From an uncultured Veillonella sp. (GTDB taxonomy: Bacteria > Bacillota > Negativicutes > Veillonellales > Veillonellaceae), in NCBI GenBank assembly GCA_915066865.1, contig CAJZEE010000062.1:1-12684 (forward strand): DNA of 12,684 bases, given 5' to 3'. This document shows, piece by piece, positions 6,641-12,684 of this stretch. The notes under the pieces were generated by a model that had not been told where the DNA came from, did no database searches, and was given only the letters and a program-made list of their open reading frames with translations. The position numbers and the translations under genes are program-made. The stretch's first letter is position 1; the number at the start of each line of letters is the position of its first letter.

Positions 6641-7757
6641 TTTAGTTCCTACGGATATTAATAAAACATTATTTGAAAACGGTAATGGAGAAGCTTTTGT
6701 AGGAAAAGAGCTTTATGAAATTTTGAAGCAATCGGATTTAAATGTTTTCAATTTAGAGGTTCCTCTTACTGATATAGAGACACCCATCGTAAAATTTGGT
6801 AATAATTTAATTGCGCCTACAAAAACAATTAATGGATATAAGGCATTAGAGCCGTTATTTTTAACACTGGCTAATAACCACTCCTTAGATCAAGGGGTGG
6901 AAGGGTTGACGACAACATTAAATTTGTTGAAGCAGCATAAGATTGCTCATGCTGGAGCTGGAGCTAATTTGAAAGAGGCTAAGAAGCCATTTATCTTTGA
7001 AAAAGATAATGTACGTATTGGATTTTATCTTTGTACAGAGAACGAGTTTACTATAGCTACTTGTCATACAATGGGGGCTAATCCTTTTGATGTGCTAGAA
7101 AGCTTTGACGAAGTGAAAGTTTTAAAGGCACAATGCGACTACGTCATTGTTCTATATCACGGCGGCAAGGAATTCTATCGCTATCCATCTCCTATGCTAC
7201 AGAAATATTGCCATAAATTTGTCGATAGTGGAGCGAATCTCGTTATCTGTCAACATAATCATTGTGTAGGGTCTCGCGAAGATTACCAGGGGGGCACTAT
7301 CATTTATGGACAGGGAAACTTTATTTTTAACTCTGACTTTTATGTAAATCATCAGGAATTTGTGAAAGATGCAATACTAGTTACTATAGACGTAACTAAG
7401 GATGATTTTGTGGTGTCTGAATTGCCTATTCGTAGAACCGATAATGGTACACGACTAGCCACAGAAGTTGAAGCTACAGAAACATTAGAGGCTTATAGAA
7501 AACGTAGTGAAGAAATTAAAGACCCTCACTTTGTGACTCAAGCTTATAAGGCCTTTGCTGATACACATGTAAAACGTTATTTGCGTGAGTTTTTAGGTAG
7601 ATCATTTATTGTACGCGCTATTAATGCTTTATTGGGCCGAAAATTGGTAGAACTTATTTTGGGCAAAATGAGTTATTTAGCAATACAAAATTATTTGGAA
7701 TGTGAAGCTCATCATGAACTATTCTTGAGAGGCATTAAGAATATCAATAAGAAATAA
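6618..7757 (+). CDS. CapA-like protein (poly-gamma-glutamate capsule protein family, calcineurin-like fold)
   Basis: A 379-residue protein with the ordered motifs of the CapA/PGA_cap family: GADLV (6-10), NLEVPLTD (45-52), LANNHSLDQG (84-93), HAGAGANLKEA (111-121), CDYVIVLYHGGKEF (173-186), ICQHNHCVG (210-218) and IIYGQGNFIFNSD (228-240). N86, H88, D91, H181, H213 and H215 are the likely metal ligands. Usual family forms are GD, HWG and GHHPH at three of these places, so this is a divergent branch. CapA of Bacillus takes part in poly-gamma-glutamate capsule export or assembly; homologues are common in other capsule loci with unclear roles. Residues 250-379 form a mostly helical-looking extension I cannot assign. 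No clear signal peptide is present. The start is uncertain: TTG 6618 is 12 nt after AGGAG (6601-6605), while ATG 6624 is 18 nt after it, so TTG is slightly favoured. It overlaps the ATP-grasp gene by 23 nt and wzx by 1 nt. Confidence 0.85.
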   Translation: MRMYIGADLVPTDINKTLFENGNGEAFVGKELYEILKQSDLNVFNLEVPLTDIETPIVKFGNNLIAPTKTINGYKALEPLFLTLANNHSLDQGVEGLTTTLNLLKQHKIAHAGAGANLKEAKKPFIFEKDNVRIGFYLCTENEFTIATCHTMGANPFDVLESFDEVKVLKAQCDYVIVLYHGGKEFYRYPSPMLQKYCHKFVDSGANLVICQHNHCVGSREDYQGGTIIYGQGNFIFNSDFYVNHQEFVKDAILVTIDVTKDDFVVSELPIRRTDNGTRLATEVEATETLEAYRKRSEEIKDPHFVTQAYKAFADTHVKRYLREFLGRSFIVRAINALLGRKLVELILGKMSYLAIQNYLECEAHHELFLRGIKNINKK

Positions 7758-9211
7758 TGGATACTAAAATCGTAGCTGCTGCTAAATGGTCTGTTATTAC
7801 AGAGGTTTTGGCAAAGCTTATCACACCACTGACAAATATAATATTGGCTCATATGTTAGCACCGACTGCATTCGGCATATTGGCGATGATTATGATGGTT
7901 ATATCTTTTGCGGAAATGCTTGCTGATGCGGGTTTTCAAAAATTTCTTGTTCAGCATGAGTTTGAAAGTACCCAAGATAAGCAAGAGGCCACAGATGTGG
8001 CCTTTATTGCCAACCTAGTGTTTTCTCTAGTTTTATGGGGCGCTATCATAATCGGTCGTGATGAATTGGCCGTATTAGTAGGTAATGATGGCTTAGGTAT
8101 ACCTTTAGCCGTGATGGGCGCTATGATTCCTTTATCTGCTTTTAGTAGTGTCCAAATGGCATTGTATCGAAGAGATTTTAATTTCAAGTTTCTTTTAAAT
8201 ATTAGGCTCATAACAATTCTTACACCTATATTGATATCTATACCAATGGCGCTTATGGGGTACGATTATTGGTCTTTAATTGCTGGTATGCTAGGGTCTC
8301 AGCTATTTACGGCGTTGGCATTATTAAAGAGTCGGAAGAATCAAATTCATCTGTTTTTTAGTAGTCGCGTCTTTATGAACATGTTTAACTATAGTGCATG
8401 GTCTTTAGCTGAAGCATTTTCTATATGGCTCACTGCTTGGGTGGATACATTCATTATTAGCCGTTTTTTAGATGCCTATTATTTGGGTATATATAAGATG
8501 CCAATGGCTATTGTTACGACTGTAATGGCTATGGCTACAGCATCTTTGGCTCCTGTATTATTCGCGGCTTTAAGTCGTGTGCAAAATAATCAACAGGCCT
8601 TTTCGAATACATTCTTTACATTCCAACGCTATATGGCTCTATTTTTGGTACCTCTAGGTGTAGGCTTATTTGTATTTCAAGACTTTGTTGTTCAGCTTTT
8701 ACTAGGGCCACAATGGACGTTAGCGGGCATTGTATTAGGTTCCTGGGCATTGAGTTCGGCTATTATGACTGTAACAGCTAATTTGATTTCCGAAATATTT
8801 CGTGCAAAAGGGATGCCTAATCTATCATTTTGGACTCAAATATTACATCTAGTAGTTTTAATACCAGTTATTTATATTTGTATTCAATATGATTTCAGTA
8901 CCTTTGTATATGCTCGATCGTTAGTAAGAATGGAAATGCTAGCAGCTTCTATGTTGCTACTGGCTTTATTTGTCAATATGAGTGCATTTCGCATAATATC
9001 TAATATCAGTGTATATCTCATTACAGCATCTATAGTTGGGTTAATTGCCTATAGTATTTTACATCTCTATGATGCAGTATGGTGGACCGTCGTCTGTATG
9101 CTTTTATGTGTTGTATTATATGTGGCTATTTTATACGTCATTCCATCTGAGCGCATAATTATTGCTTCTGGCTATAAAAAAGTCTTAAGTAAAGTAAAAC
9201 GACATAATTAA
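7757..9211 (+). CDS. wzx: Wzx-like oligosaccharide flippase (MOP superfamily, WzxC-type)
   Basis: A 484-residue integral membrane protein with about 12-14 hydrophobic segments spread over its length. The N-terminus, with ILAHMLAPTAFGILAM (28-43) and FAEMLADAGFQKFLVQ (51-66), is the characteristic start of Polysacc_synt/WzxC flippases. A conserved mid-protein block WSLAEAFSIWLTAWVDTFII follows later, and the C-terminus ends in a short basic tail (KKVLSKVKRHN). Flippases of this kind move undecaprenyl-diphosphate-linked repeat units across the inner membrane for Wzy to polymerise. The ATG shares one base with the capA stop (TAATG), so it is very likely translated by re-initiation, with no strong ribosome binding site of its own. 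With wzy two genes upstream it defines the locus as a Wzx/Wzy-dependent pathway. The substrate structure cannot be inferred from the sequence. Confidence 0.92.
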   Translation: MDTKIVAAAKWSVITEVLAKLITPLTNIILAHMLAPTAFGILAMIMMVISFAEMLADAGFQKFLVQHEFESTQDKQEATDVAFIANLVFSLVLWGAIIIGRDELAVLVGNDGLGIPLAVMGAMIPLSAFSSVQMALYRRDFNFKFLLNIRLITILTPILISIPMALMGYDYWSLIAGMLGSQLFTALALLKSRKNQIHLFFSSRVFMNMFNYSAWSLAEAFSIWLTAWVDTFIISRFLDAYYLGIYKMPMAIVTTVMAMATASLAPVLFAALSRVQNNQQAFSNTFFTFQRYMALFLVPLGVGLFVFQDFVVQLLLGPQWTLAGIVLGSWALSSAIMTVTANLISEIFRAKGMPNLSFWTQILHLVVLIPVIYICIQYDFSTFVYARSLVRMEMLAASMLLLALFVNMSAFRIISNISVYLITASIVGLIAYSILHLYDAVWWTVVCMLLCVVLYVAILYVIPSERIIIASGYKKVLSKVKRHN

Positions 9212-9221
9212 CAGAACTATG

Positions 9222-9229
9222 AAAGGAGT
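9222..9229 (+). promoter_or_regulatory. Ribosome binding site deciding the epimerase start
   Basis: AAAGGAGT lies four to five bases before ATG 9234. An in-frame ATG at 9219 would place this site inside the coding region and has no ribosome binding site upstream, so the protein most likely begins MLSKNVDLNN. Confidence 0.8.
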
Positions 9230-9233
9230 ACAT

Positions 9234-10331
9234 ATGCTTTCAAAAAATGTAGATTTAAACAACACGGTAATCCTTGTAACGGGTGCCGCTGGATTTGTGG
9301 GGGCTAATCTAGTTATGTCCTTACTATCTGAAGCAGAAGGGACTCAAATTATTGGCATAGATTCTGTTAATGATTACTATGATGTAGCATTGAAAGAGTA
9401 TCGATTGCAACAGATTGATGAACTTAGCAAAGATAATAAGAATATATGGATTTTTAAAAAAGGGAATATTGCAGATAAGTCCTTTGTTGATGAAATTTTT
9501 GCTATCTATAAACCACGAGTTGTAGTGAATCTAGCAGCTCAAGCAGGGGTTCGTTACTCTATTACTAACCCCGACGCCTATATCGAGTCTAATATTATTG
9601 GATTTTATAATATTCTAGAAGCTTGTCGTCATTCTTATGACGATGGTGAAAGAGGTGTAGAGCATTTAGTGTATGCATCATCTTCTTCTGTATATGGTGC
9701 AAATAAACAAATCCCATACTCTACAGATGATAAAGTAGATAATCCTGTATCTCTTTATGCAGCTACAAAAAAGTCAAATGAGTTATTGGCTTATTCGTAT
9801 GCTAAATTATATAACATCCCTAGCACAGGGCTTCGTTTCTTCACTGTATACGGCCCTGCAGGTCGTCCAGATATGGCATACTTTGGTTTTACAAATACAT
9901 TACGTAATGGTGGGACAATTAAAATTTTTAACTACGGCAATTGTAAGCGTGATTTCACCTATATCGATGATATCGTAGAAGGCGTTTCTAAGGTTATATC
10001 TACTGCACCAGAGCGTCGCAATGGTGCGGATGGCTTGCCGGTTCCACCGTACGCTATTTATAATATCGGCAATAGCAACCCAGAAAATTTACTTGATTTT
10101 GTGCGCATTCTTTCAGAGGAATTGGTTTCTGCTGGCGTATTGTCAGAAGATTATAATTTTGAGGAGCATAAAGAATTAGTACCCATGCAACCAGGGGATG
10201 TGCCTGTTACATATGCTGATACAAGTGCGTTAGAAGCAGATTTTGGCTTTAAACCTAATACAACCTTACGAGAAGGGTTAAAGCGTTTTGCCATATGGTA
10301 TAAAGATTTCTATATGATGGAGGGCAAATAA
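9234..10331 (+). CDS. UDP-glucuronate 4-epimerase-like NAD-dependent epimerase
   Basis: A 365-residue extended SDR. It shows the NAD-binding loop VTGAAGFVGANL (15-26), NLAAQAGVRYSI (99-110), VYASSSSVYGANK (146-158), catalytic YAATK (175-179), and LRFFTVYGPAGRPDMA (200-215) followed by NYGNCKRDFTYIDDIVEG (233-250). AAQAGVRYSI together with FTVYGPxGRPDMA is the usual mark of the Gla/CapI/LpsL group, which interconverts UDP-glucuronate and UDP-galacturonate in the cytoplasm. The UDP-glucose dehydrogenase gene follows directly, so the two make a glucose to glucuronate to galacturonate pathway, and the polymer is expected to hold galacturonic acid. The gene starts 22 bases after wzx and its stop codon abuts the next ATG. 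A helical insertion around RHSYDDGERGVEH (132-144) is also common in this group. A UDP-glucose 4-epimerase role is less likely given these motifs and neighbours. Confidence 0.88.
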   Translation: MLSKNVDLNNTVILVTGAAGFVGANLVMSLLSEAEGTQIIGIDSVNDYYDVALKEYRLQQIDELSKDNKNIWIFKKGNIADKSFVDEIFAIYKPRVVVNLAAQAGVRYSITNPDAYIESNIIGFYNILEACRHSYDDGERGVEHLVYASSSSVYGANKQIPYSTDDKVDNPVSLYAATKKSNELLAYSYAKLYNIPSTGLRFFTVYGPAGRPDMAYFGFTNTLRNGGTIKIFNYGNCKRDFTYIDDIVEGVSKVISTAPERRNGADGLPVPPYAIYNIGNSNPENLLDFVRILSEELVSAGVLSEDYNFEEHKELVPMQPGDVPVTYADTSALEADFGFKPNTTLREGLKRFAIWYKDFYMMEGK

Positions 10332-11498
10332 ATGAAAATTGCAATTGCTGGTACAGGCTATGTAGGCCTTTCCAATGGTGTGTTGTTAGCTCAACACAAT
10401 GAAGTGGTGGCCCTCGATATCATCCCAGAAAAAGTAGATATGTTAAATCGCAAAGAGACACCTATTGTAGATGCTGAATTGCAAGAGTATTTAGCTACTA
10501 AGGAGTTAAACTTCAAAGCTACACTTGACCCAGTAGAAGCTTTTAACAGTGCAGATTATGTTATCATTTCGACACCTACAAATTATGATCCTCAAAAAAA
10601 CTTTTTCGATACATCTTCTGTTGAACAAGTCATTAAAACTGTGCTAGAGATTAATCCTGATGCAGTAATGATTATTAAATCAACTGTACCGGTAGGCTAT
10701 ACGGTACAAATGCGTAAAGAATTTAATACGGAGAATTTAATTTTTTCGCCAGAATTCTTGCGGGAAGGTAAAGCCTTATACGATAATTTATATCCATCCC
10801 GTATTGTTGTGGGCGAGGATTCTGACAGAGCACGTCGTTTTGGACAATTATTAGCGGAAGGTGCTATTAAAGAAAATATTCCACAATTATATACTGATTC
10901 TACGGAAGCGGAAGCAATTAAATTGTTTGCTAATACGTATTTAGCATTACGTGTAGCGTATTTCAATGAGTTAGACTCCTATGCTGAAGTACGTGGCCTT
11001 AGCACAAGTCAAATCATCAAAGGGGTTTGTTTAGATCCTCGTATTGGAGATTTTTATAATAATCCTTCCTTTGGTTATGGTGGTTATTGCTTGCCAAAAG
11101 ATACAAAGCAATTATTAGCTAACTATAATGATGTACCACAAAACTTAATTTCTGCCATTGTTGATGCGAATAGAACACGTAAAGATCATGTGGCAGATAC
11201 TATTATTGCTAAAAATCCGAAAATTGTTGGTATCTATCGCTTGACCATGAAGATGAACTCTGATAATTTTAGAGCATCAGCCATTCAAGGTGTTATGAAA
11301 CGTATTAAGGCGAAAGGGATTGCTGTGGTAGTATATGAACCTACACTAGATGCAGAAGATTTCTTTAATTCGCCAGTTATACGTAATTTTGAAGATTTTA
11401 AGCGTGTTAGTGATGTCATTGTAGCTAATCGCTGGGATAGTAGCTTAGAAGGTGTAAAAGATAAAGTTTATACACGAGATATTTTTGATAGAGATTAA
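10332..11498 (+). CDS. ugd: UDP-glucose 6-dehydrogenase
   Basis: A 388-residue, full-length short-form UDP-glucose/GDP-mannose dehydrogenase, oxidising UDP-glucose to UDP-glucuronate with two NAD+. The N-terminal NAD domain starts MKIAIAGTGYVGLSNG (1-16), with STPTNYD (80-86) and IIKSTVPVGYT (114-124). The substrate region has FSPEFLREGKAL (138-149) with E142 and EAIKLFANTYLALRVAYFNEL (194-214) with K197 and N201. The active-site loop is FGYGGYCLPKDTKQL (247-261) with catalytic C253 and D257. The C-terminal UDP-binding domain covers roughly 290-388. GGAGGG (10319-10324) precedes the ATG by seven bases and the preceding stop is directly adjacent, so it is coupled to the epimerase gene. It supplies uronic acid for the polymer. 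Arginine codons are mostly CGT, typical of the operon core. It could be named ugd, tuaD or kfiD depending on the system. Confidence 0.97.
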   Translation: MKIAIAGTGYVGLSNGVLLAQHNEVVALDIIPEKVDMLNRKETPIVDAELQEYLATKELNFKATLDPVEAFNSADYVIISTPTNYDPQKNFFDTSSVEQVIKTVLEINPDAVMIIKSTVPVGYTVQMRKEFNTENLIFSPEFLREGKALYDNLYPSRIVVGEDSDRARRFGQLLAEGAIKENIPQLYTDSTEAEAIKLFANTYLALRVAYFNELDSYAEVRGLSTSQIIKGVCLDPRIGDFYNNPSFGYGGYCLPKDTKQLLANYNDVPQNLISAIVDANRTRKDHVADTIIAKNPKIVGIYRLTMKMNSDNFRASAIQGVMKRIKAKGIAVVVYEPTLDAEDFFNSPVIRNFEDFKRVSDVIVANRWDSSLEGVKDKVYTRDIFDRD

Positions 11499-11534
11499 TA
11501 CAGCTATATGTATTGTGGCGTTTAGGAGAGTAGT

Positions 11535-11969
11535 ATGAAACGTTGGATACTATATATTGTGTTATGTCTAATTGTGTTTTTTATATGGGATAATTCCTTG
11601 CAAAATGGAGGAACCTCTGATGGGTTTAGTCTTATTTTTGCAAAGTGGATTGCCCCTATAGCTAATAAATTAGGCTTTTACGGAAATATATGGGCCTTAA
11701 ATAGGATTATTCGAAAATTAGCCCACCTTACAGAGTTCACAATCCTTGGTGGTGTTTTATATGTAGTTCTACGCCGCTATATTGAATATGGCACAGTAGT
11801 AAAAACAATAGTAGTGGGTATAGTAATAGCTAGTCTAGATGAATTTATACAATTATTTTCTCTAGGACGCAGCTCTCAACTGTCTGATGTACTGATTGAT
11901 ACAGTTGGTATAATCATCGGTATATCGGTAGTGAAATTAACTTATTATATTAGTCATGATAAAAGATAA
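11535..11969 (+). CDS. VanZ-family small membrane protein
   Basis: A 144-residue protein with about four membrane segments: near 4-18, 66-80, 89-106 and 120-139. VanZ-family marks are WDNSLQ (18-23, the usual FxxSxQ position), RKLAHLTEFTILG (60-72) and SLDEFIQLFSLGRSSQLSDVLIDT (100-123), where the conserved DE-Q and R-x-x-x-xxDV-D residues are all present. VanZ gives low teicoplanin resistance in one enterococcal element, but most homologues, including those next to capsule genes, have no settled function. It has AGGAGAG (11524-11530) four bases before ATG and lies 36 nt after ugd, so it is probably the last gene of the operon. No hairpin terminator follows. Its codon use is a little more mixed than the dehydrogenase gene (AGG, CGA and CGC all used), so it could in principle belong to either side of the right-hand junction, but direction and spacing favour the operon. 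Confidence 0.85.
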   Translation: MKRWILYIVLCLIVFFIWDNSLQNGGTSDGFSLIFAKWIAPIANKLGFYGNIWALNRIIRKLAHLTEFTILGGVLYVVLRRYIEYGTVVKTIVVGIVIASLDEFIQLFSLGRSSQLSDVLIDTVGIIIGISVVKLTYYISHDKR

Positions 11970-12026
11970 AAGTACATTTAAAAATTAAATAATTATTAAT
12001 TTATACAATTATCATAACAGGTCATT

Positions 12027-12033
12027 GGGAGGA
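12027..12033 (+). promoter_or_regulatory. Ribosome binding site for the GTG-started synthetase gene
   Basis: GGGAGGA lies four to five bases before GTG 12038. No in-frame ATG or TTG exists upstream in the intergenic stretch; the ATG at 12033 is in another frame and ends after ten codons. The GTG start is therefore preferred. Confidence 0.72.
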
Positions 12034-12037
12034 TGAA

Positions 12038-12684
12038 GTGCAAGTATATGATGAAAAGTTATTAACAATTATGTCTTTGGACGCAGAAGGAATATTAGAA
12101 AATTTAAGTGAATTTAAGGATCTAATGCTCCATTACAAATCAGCTATAAGAACTGTAAGAACGAAACTTGAGATATTAAATGACGAATTATCACTTAAAA
12201 ACAGCAGAAACCCCATAGAATTTGTAAAGAGCAGGTTAAAAAAACCTGCAAGTATAGCACAAAAACTAAGACGTAGAAACTTGGATGTATCTGTAAAATC
12301 AATAAAAGAAAATCTCTATGATATAGCAGGAATAAGAGTAGTGTGTAGTTTTGCAGATGATATTTACGGTATTGCCGATGTACTTGCATCGCAAGATGAT
12401 GTAGAAGTTGTAGAAATAAAAGACTATATCAAAAATCCAAAGCCAAACGGCTATTCTTCTTACCACATGATAATCAAGGTACCTATCTATCTTCATGATG
12501 TCAAAGAGCTTATACCTATTGAGCTTCAGATAAGGACTATTGCTATGGACTTTTGGGCTTCTCTTGAACACAAGATGAAATATAAGAAATCATTAGATGA
12601 AGCACCGCAAATAATAAAACAACTTAAAGAATGTGCCGATTCAATCAGCGATATAGATAAAAAGATGCTTGAGAGATCGGAAGC
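12038..12684 (+). CDS. RelQ-like small alarmone (p)ppGpp synthetase (3' end cut by window)
   Basis: The first 215 residues are visible. They carry a RelA/SpoT synthetase domain without the HD hydrolase or C-terminal regulatory domains, so this is a small alarmone synthetase that makes (p)ppGpp from ATP and GTP/GDP. Landmarks are NPIEFVKSRLKKPASIAQKL (58-77), YDIAGIRVVCSF (94-105), YIKNPKPNGYSSYH (130-143), PIELQIRTIAMDFWASLEHK (160-179) and MKYKK (180-184). These match the substrate-binding and catalytic motifs of RelQ (YjbM) proteins in order and spacing. The N-terminal part (VYDEKLLTIMSLDAEGILENL) resembles the clostridial/Lachnospiraceae branch. Arginine is mostly AGA/AGG and isoleucine often ATA, unlike the CGT-rich operon before it. 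Function is unrelated to capsule synthesis. The last ten residues may be altered by a non-genomic tail (see findings). Confidence 0.92.
   Translation, partial: MQVYDEKLLTIMSLDAEGILENLSEFKDLMLHYKSAIRTVRTKLEILNDELSLKNSRNPIEFVKSRLKKPASIAQKLRRRNLDVSVKSIKENLYDIAGIRVVCSFADDIYGIADVLASQDDVEVVEIKDYIKNPKPNGYSSYHMIIKVPIYLHDVKELIPIELQIRTIAMDFWASLEHKMKYKKSLDEAPQIIKQLKECADSISDIDKKMLERSE
12674..12683 (+). other. Ten-base match to the start of the common Illumina adapter
   Basis: AGATCGGAAG at the very end of the window equals the first ten bases of the standard TruSeq-type adapter (which continues AGC); the next and last base here is C rather than A. It can also be read in frame as part of the synthetase gene, so either chance or an untrimmed tail is possible. 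Confidence 0.4.

Noticed and set aside
9219..9233. Upstream ATG giving a five-residue longer epimerase
   Set aside because: AAAGGAG would be inside the coding region; the ATG at 9234 has the correct spacing.
11982..12002. AT-only near-palindrome after vanZ as an intrinsic terminator
   Set aside because: It has no G/C stem and no proper T-run; random AT-rich sequence explains it.
12002..12016. Possible -10 element (TATACA) for the synthetase gene
   Set aside because: No recognisable -35 at the right spacing; such motifs are common in AT-rich sequence.
12195..12571. Minus-strand open frames opposite the synthetase gene
   Set aside because: They are shadows of a gene with clear RelA/SpoT motifs and have no family resemblance.
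1..12684. CRISPR arrays, insertion sequences, tRNA or rRNA genes, attachment sites
   Set aside because: No spaced direct repeats, transposase motifs, terminal inverted repeats or RNA gene landmarks were seen on either strand by eye.

Overview
The window looks like a composite of three pieces that do not share one genomic style. The centre (about 750-11970) is an unbroken block of eleven rightward genes with strong AGGAGG-type ribosome binding sites, AT-rich third positions and CGT-dominated arginine codons. It is one polysaccharide (capsule or O-antigen type) operon of a low-GC Firmicute-like bacterium. A Negativicute such as Veillonella would fit, but that is an inference from style, not from a search. 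The left flank (1 to about 730) is the 5' part of a leftward gene for a secreted lipoprotein of Bacteroidetes type (Capnocytophaga/Bacteroides-like, DUF4374-like). It loses its start codon exactly where the operon begins. The right flank (about 12000-12684) is the start of a RelQ-like (p)ppGpp synthetase gene with AGA/ATA-rich codons, more like a clostridial or Lachnospiraceae-type gene. The simplest reading is a metagenomic or amplification-derived contig joined from several, perhaps oral, organisms. Real horizontal transfer is the less likely alternative.

Layout of the operon: licD-family phosphotransferase (765-1631); IspD/TarI-type cytidylyltransferase (1641-2363); extended SDR (2356-3405); GT4 glycosyltransferase (3402-4469); Wzy-like polymerase (4489-5730); TupA-like ATP-grasp (5708-6640); CapA-like protein (6618-7757); Wzx-like flippase (7757-9211); UDP-glucuronate 4-epimerase-like SDR (9234-10331); UDP-glucose 6-dehydrogenase (10332-11498); VanZ-family membrane protein (11535-11969). 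Most neighbours overlap or lie within 40 nt, and no internal terminator is visible, so a single transcript is likely.

How they may work together: the dehydrogenase makes UDP-glucuronate and the epimerase converts it to UDP-galacturonate. The GT4 enzyme, plus transferases not in the window, builds a lipid-linked repeat. Wzx flips it and Wzy polymerises it. The LicD/cytidylyltransferase/SDR trio looks like a module for adding a CDP-activated phospho-substituent. The ATP-grasp/CapA pair recalls teichuronopeptide and poly-gamma-glutamate capsules and may add or handle amino acids on the uronic-acid polymer. No priming transferase, chain-length regulator or export machinery is present, so the locus is incomplete here, probably because of the left junction. 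No RNA genes, CRISPR arrays, insertion sequences or convincing promoters or terminators were seen, and there is no gene-free stretch over 300 bases.
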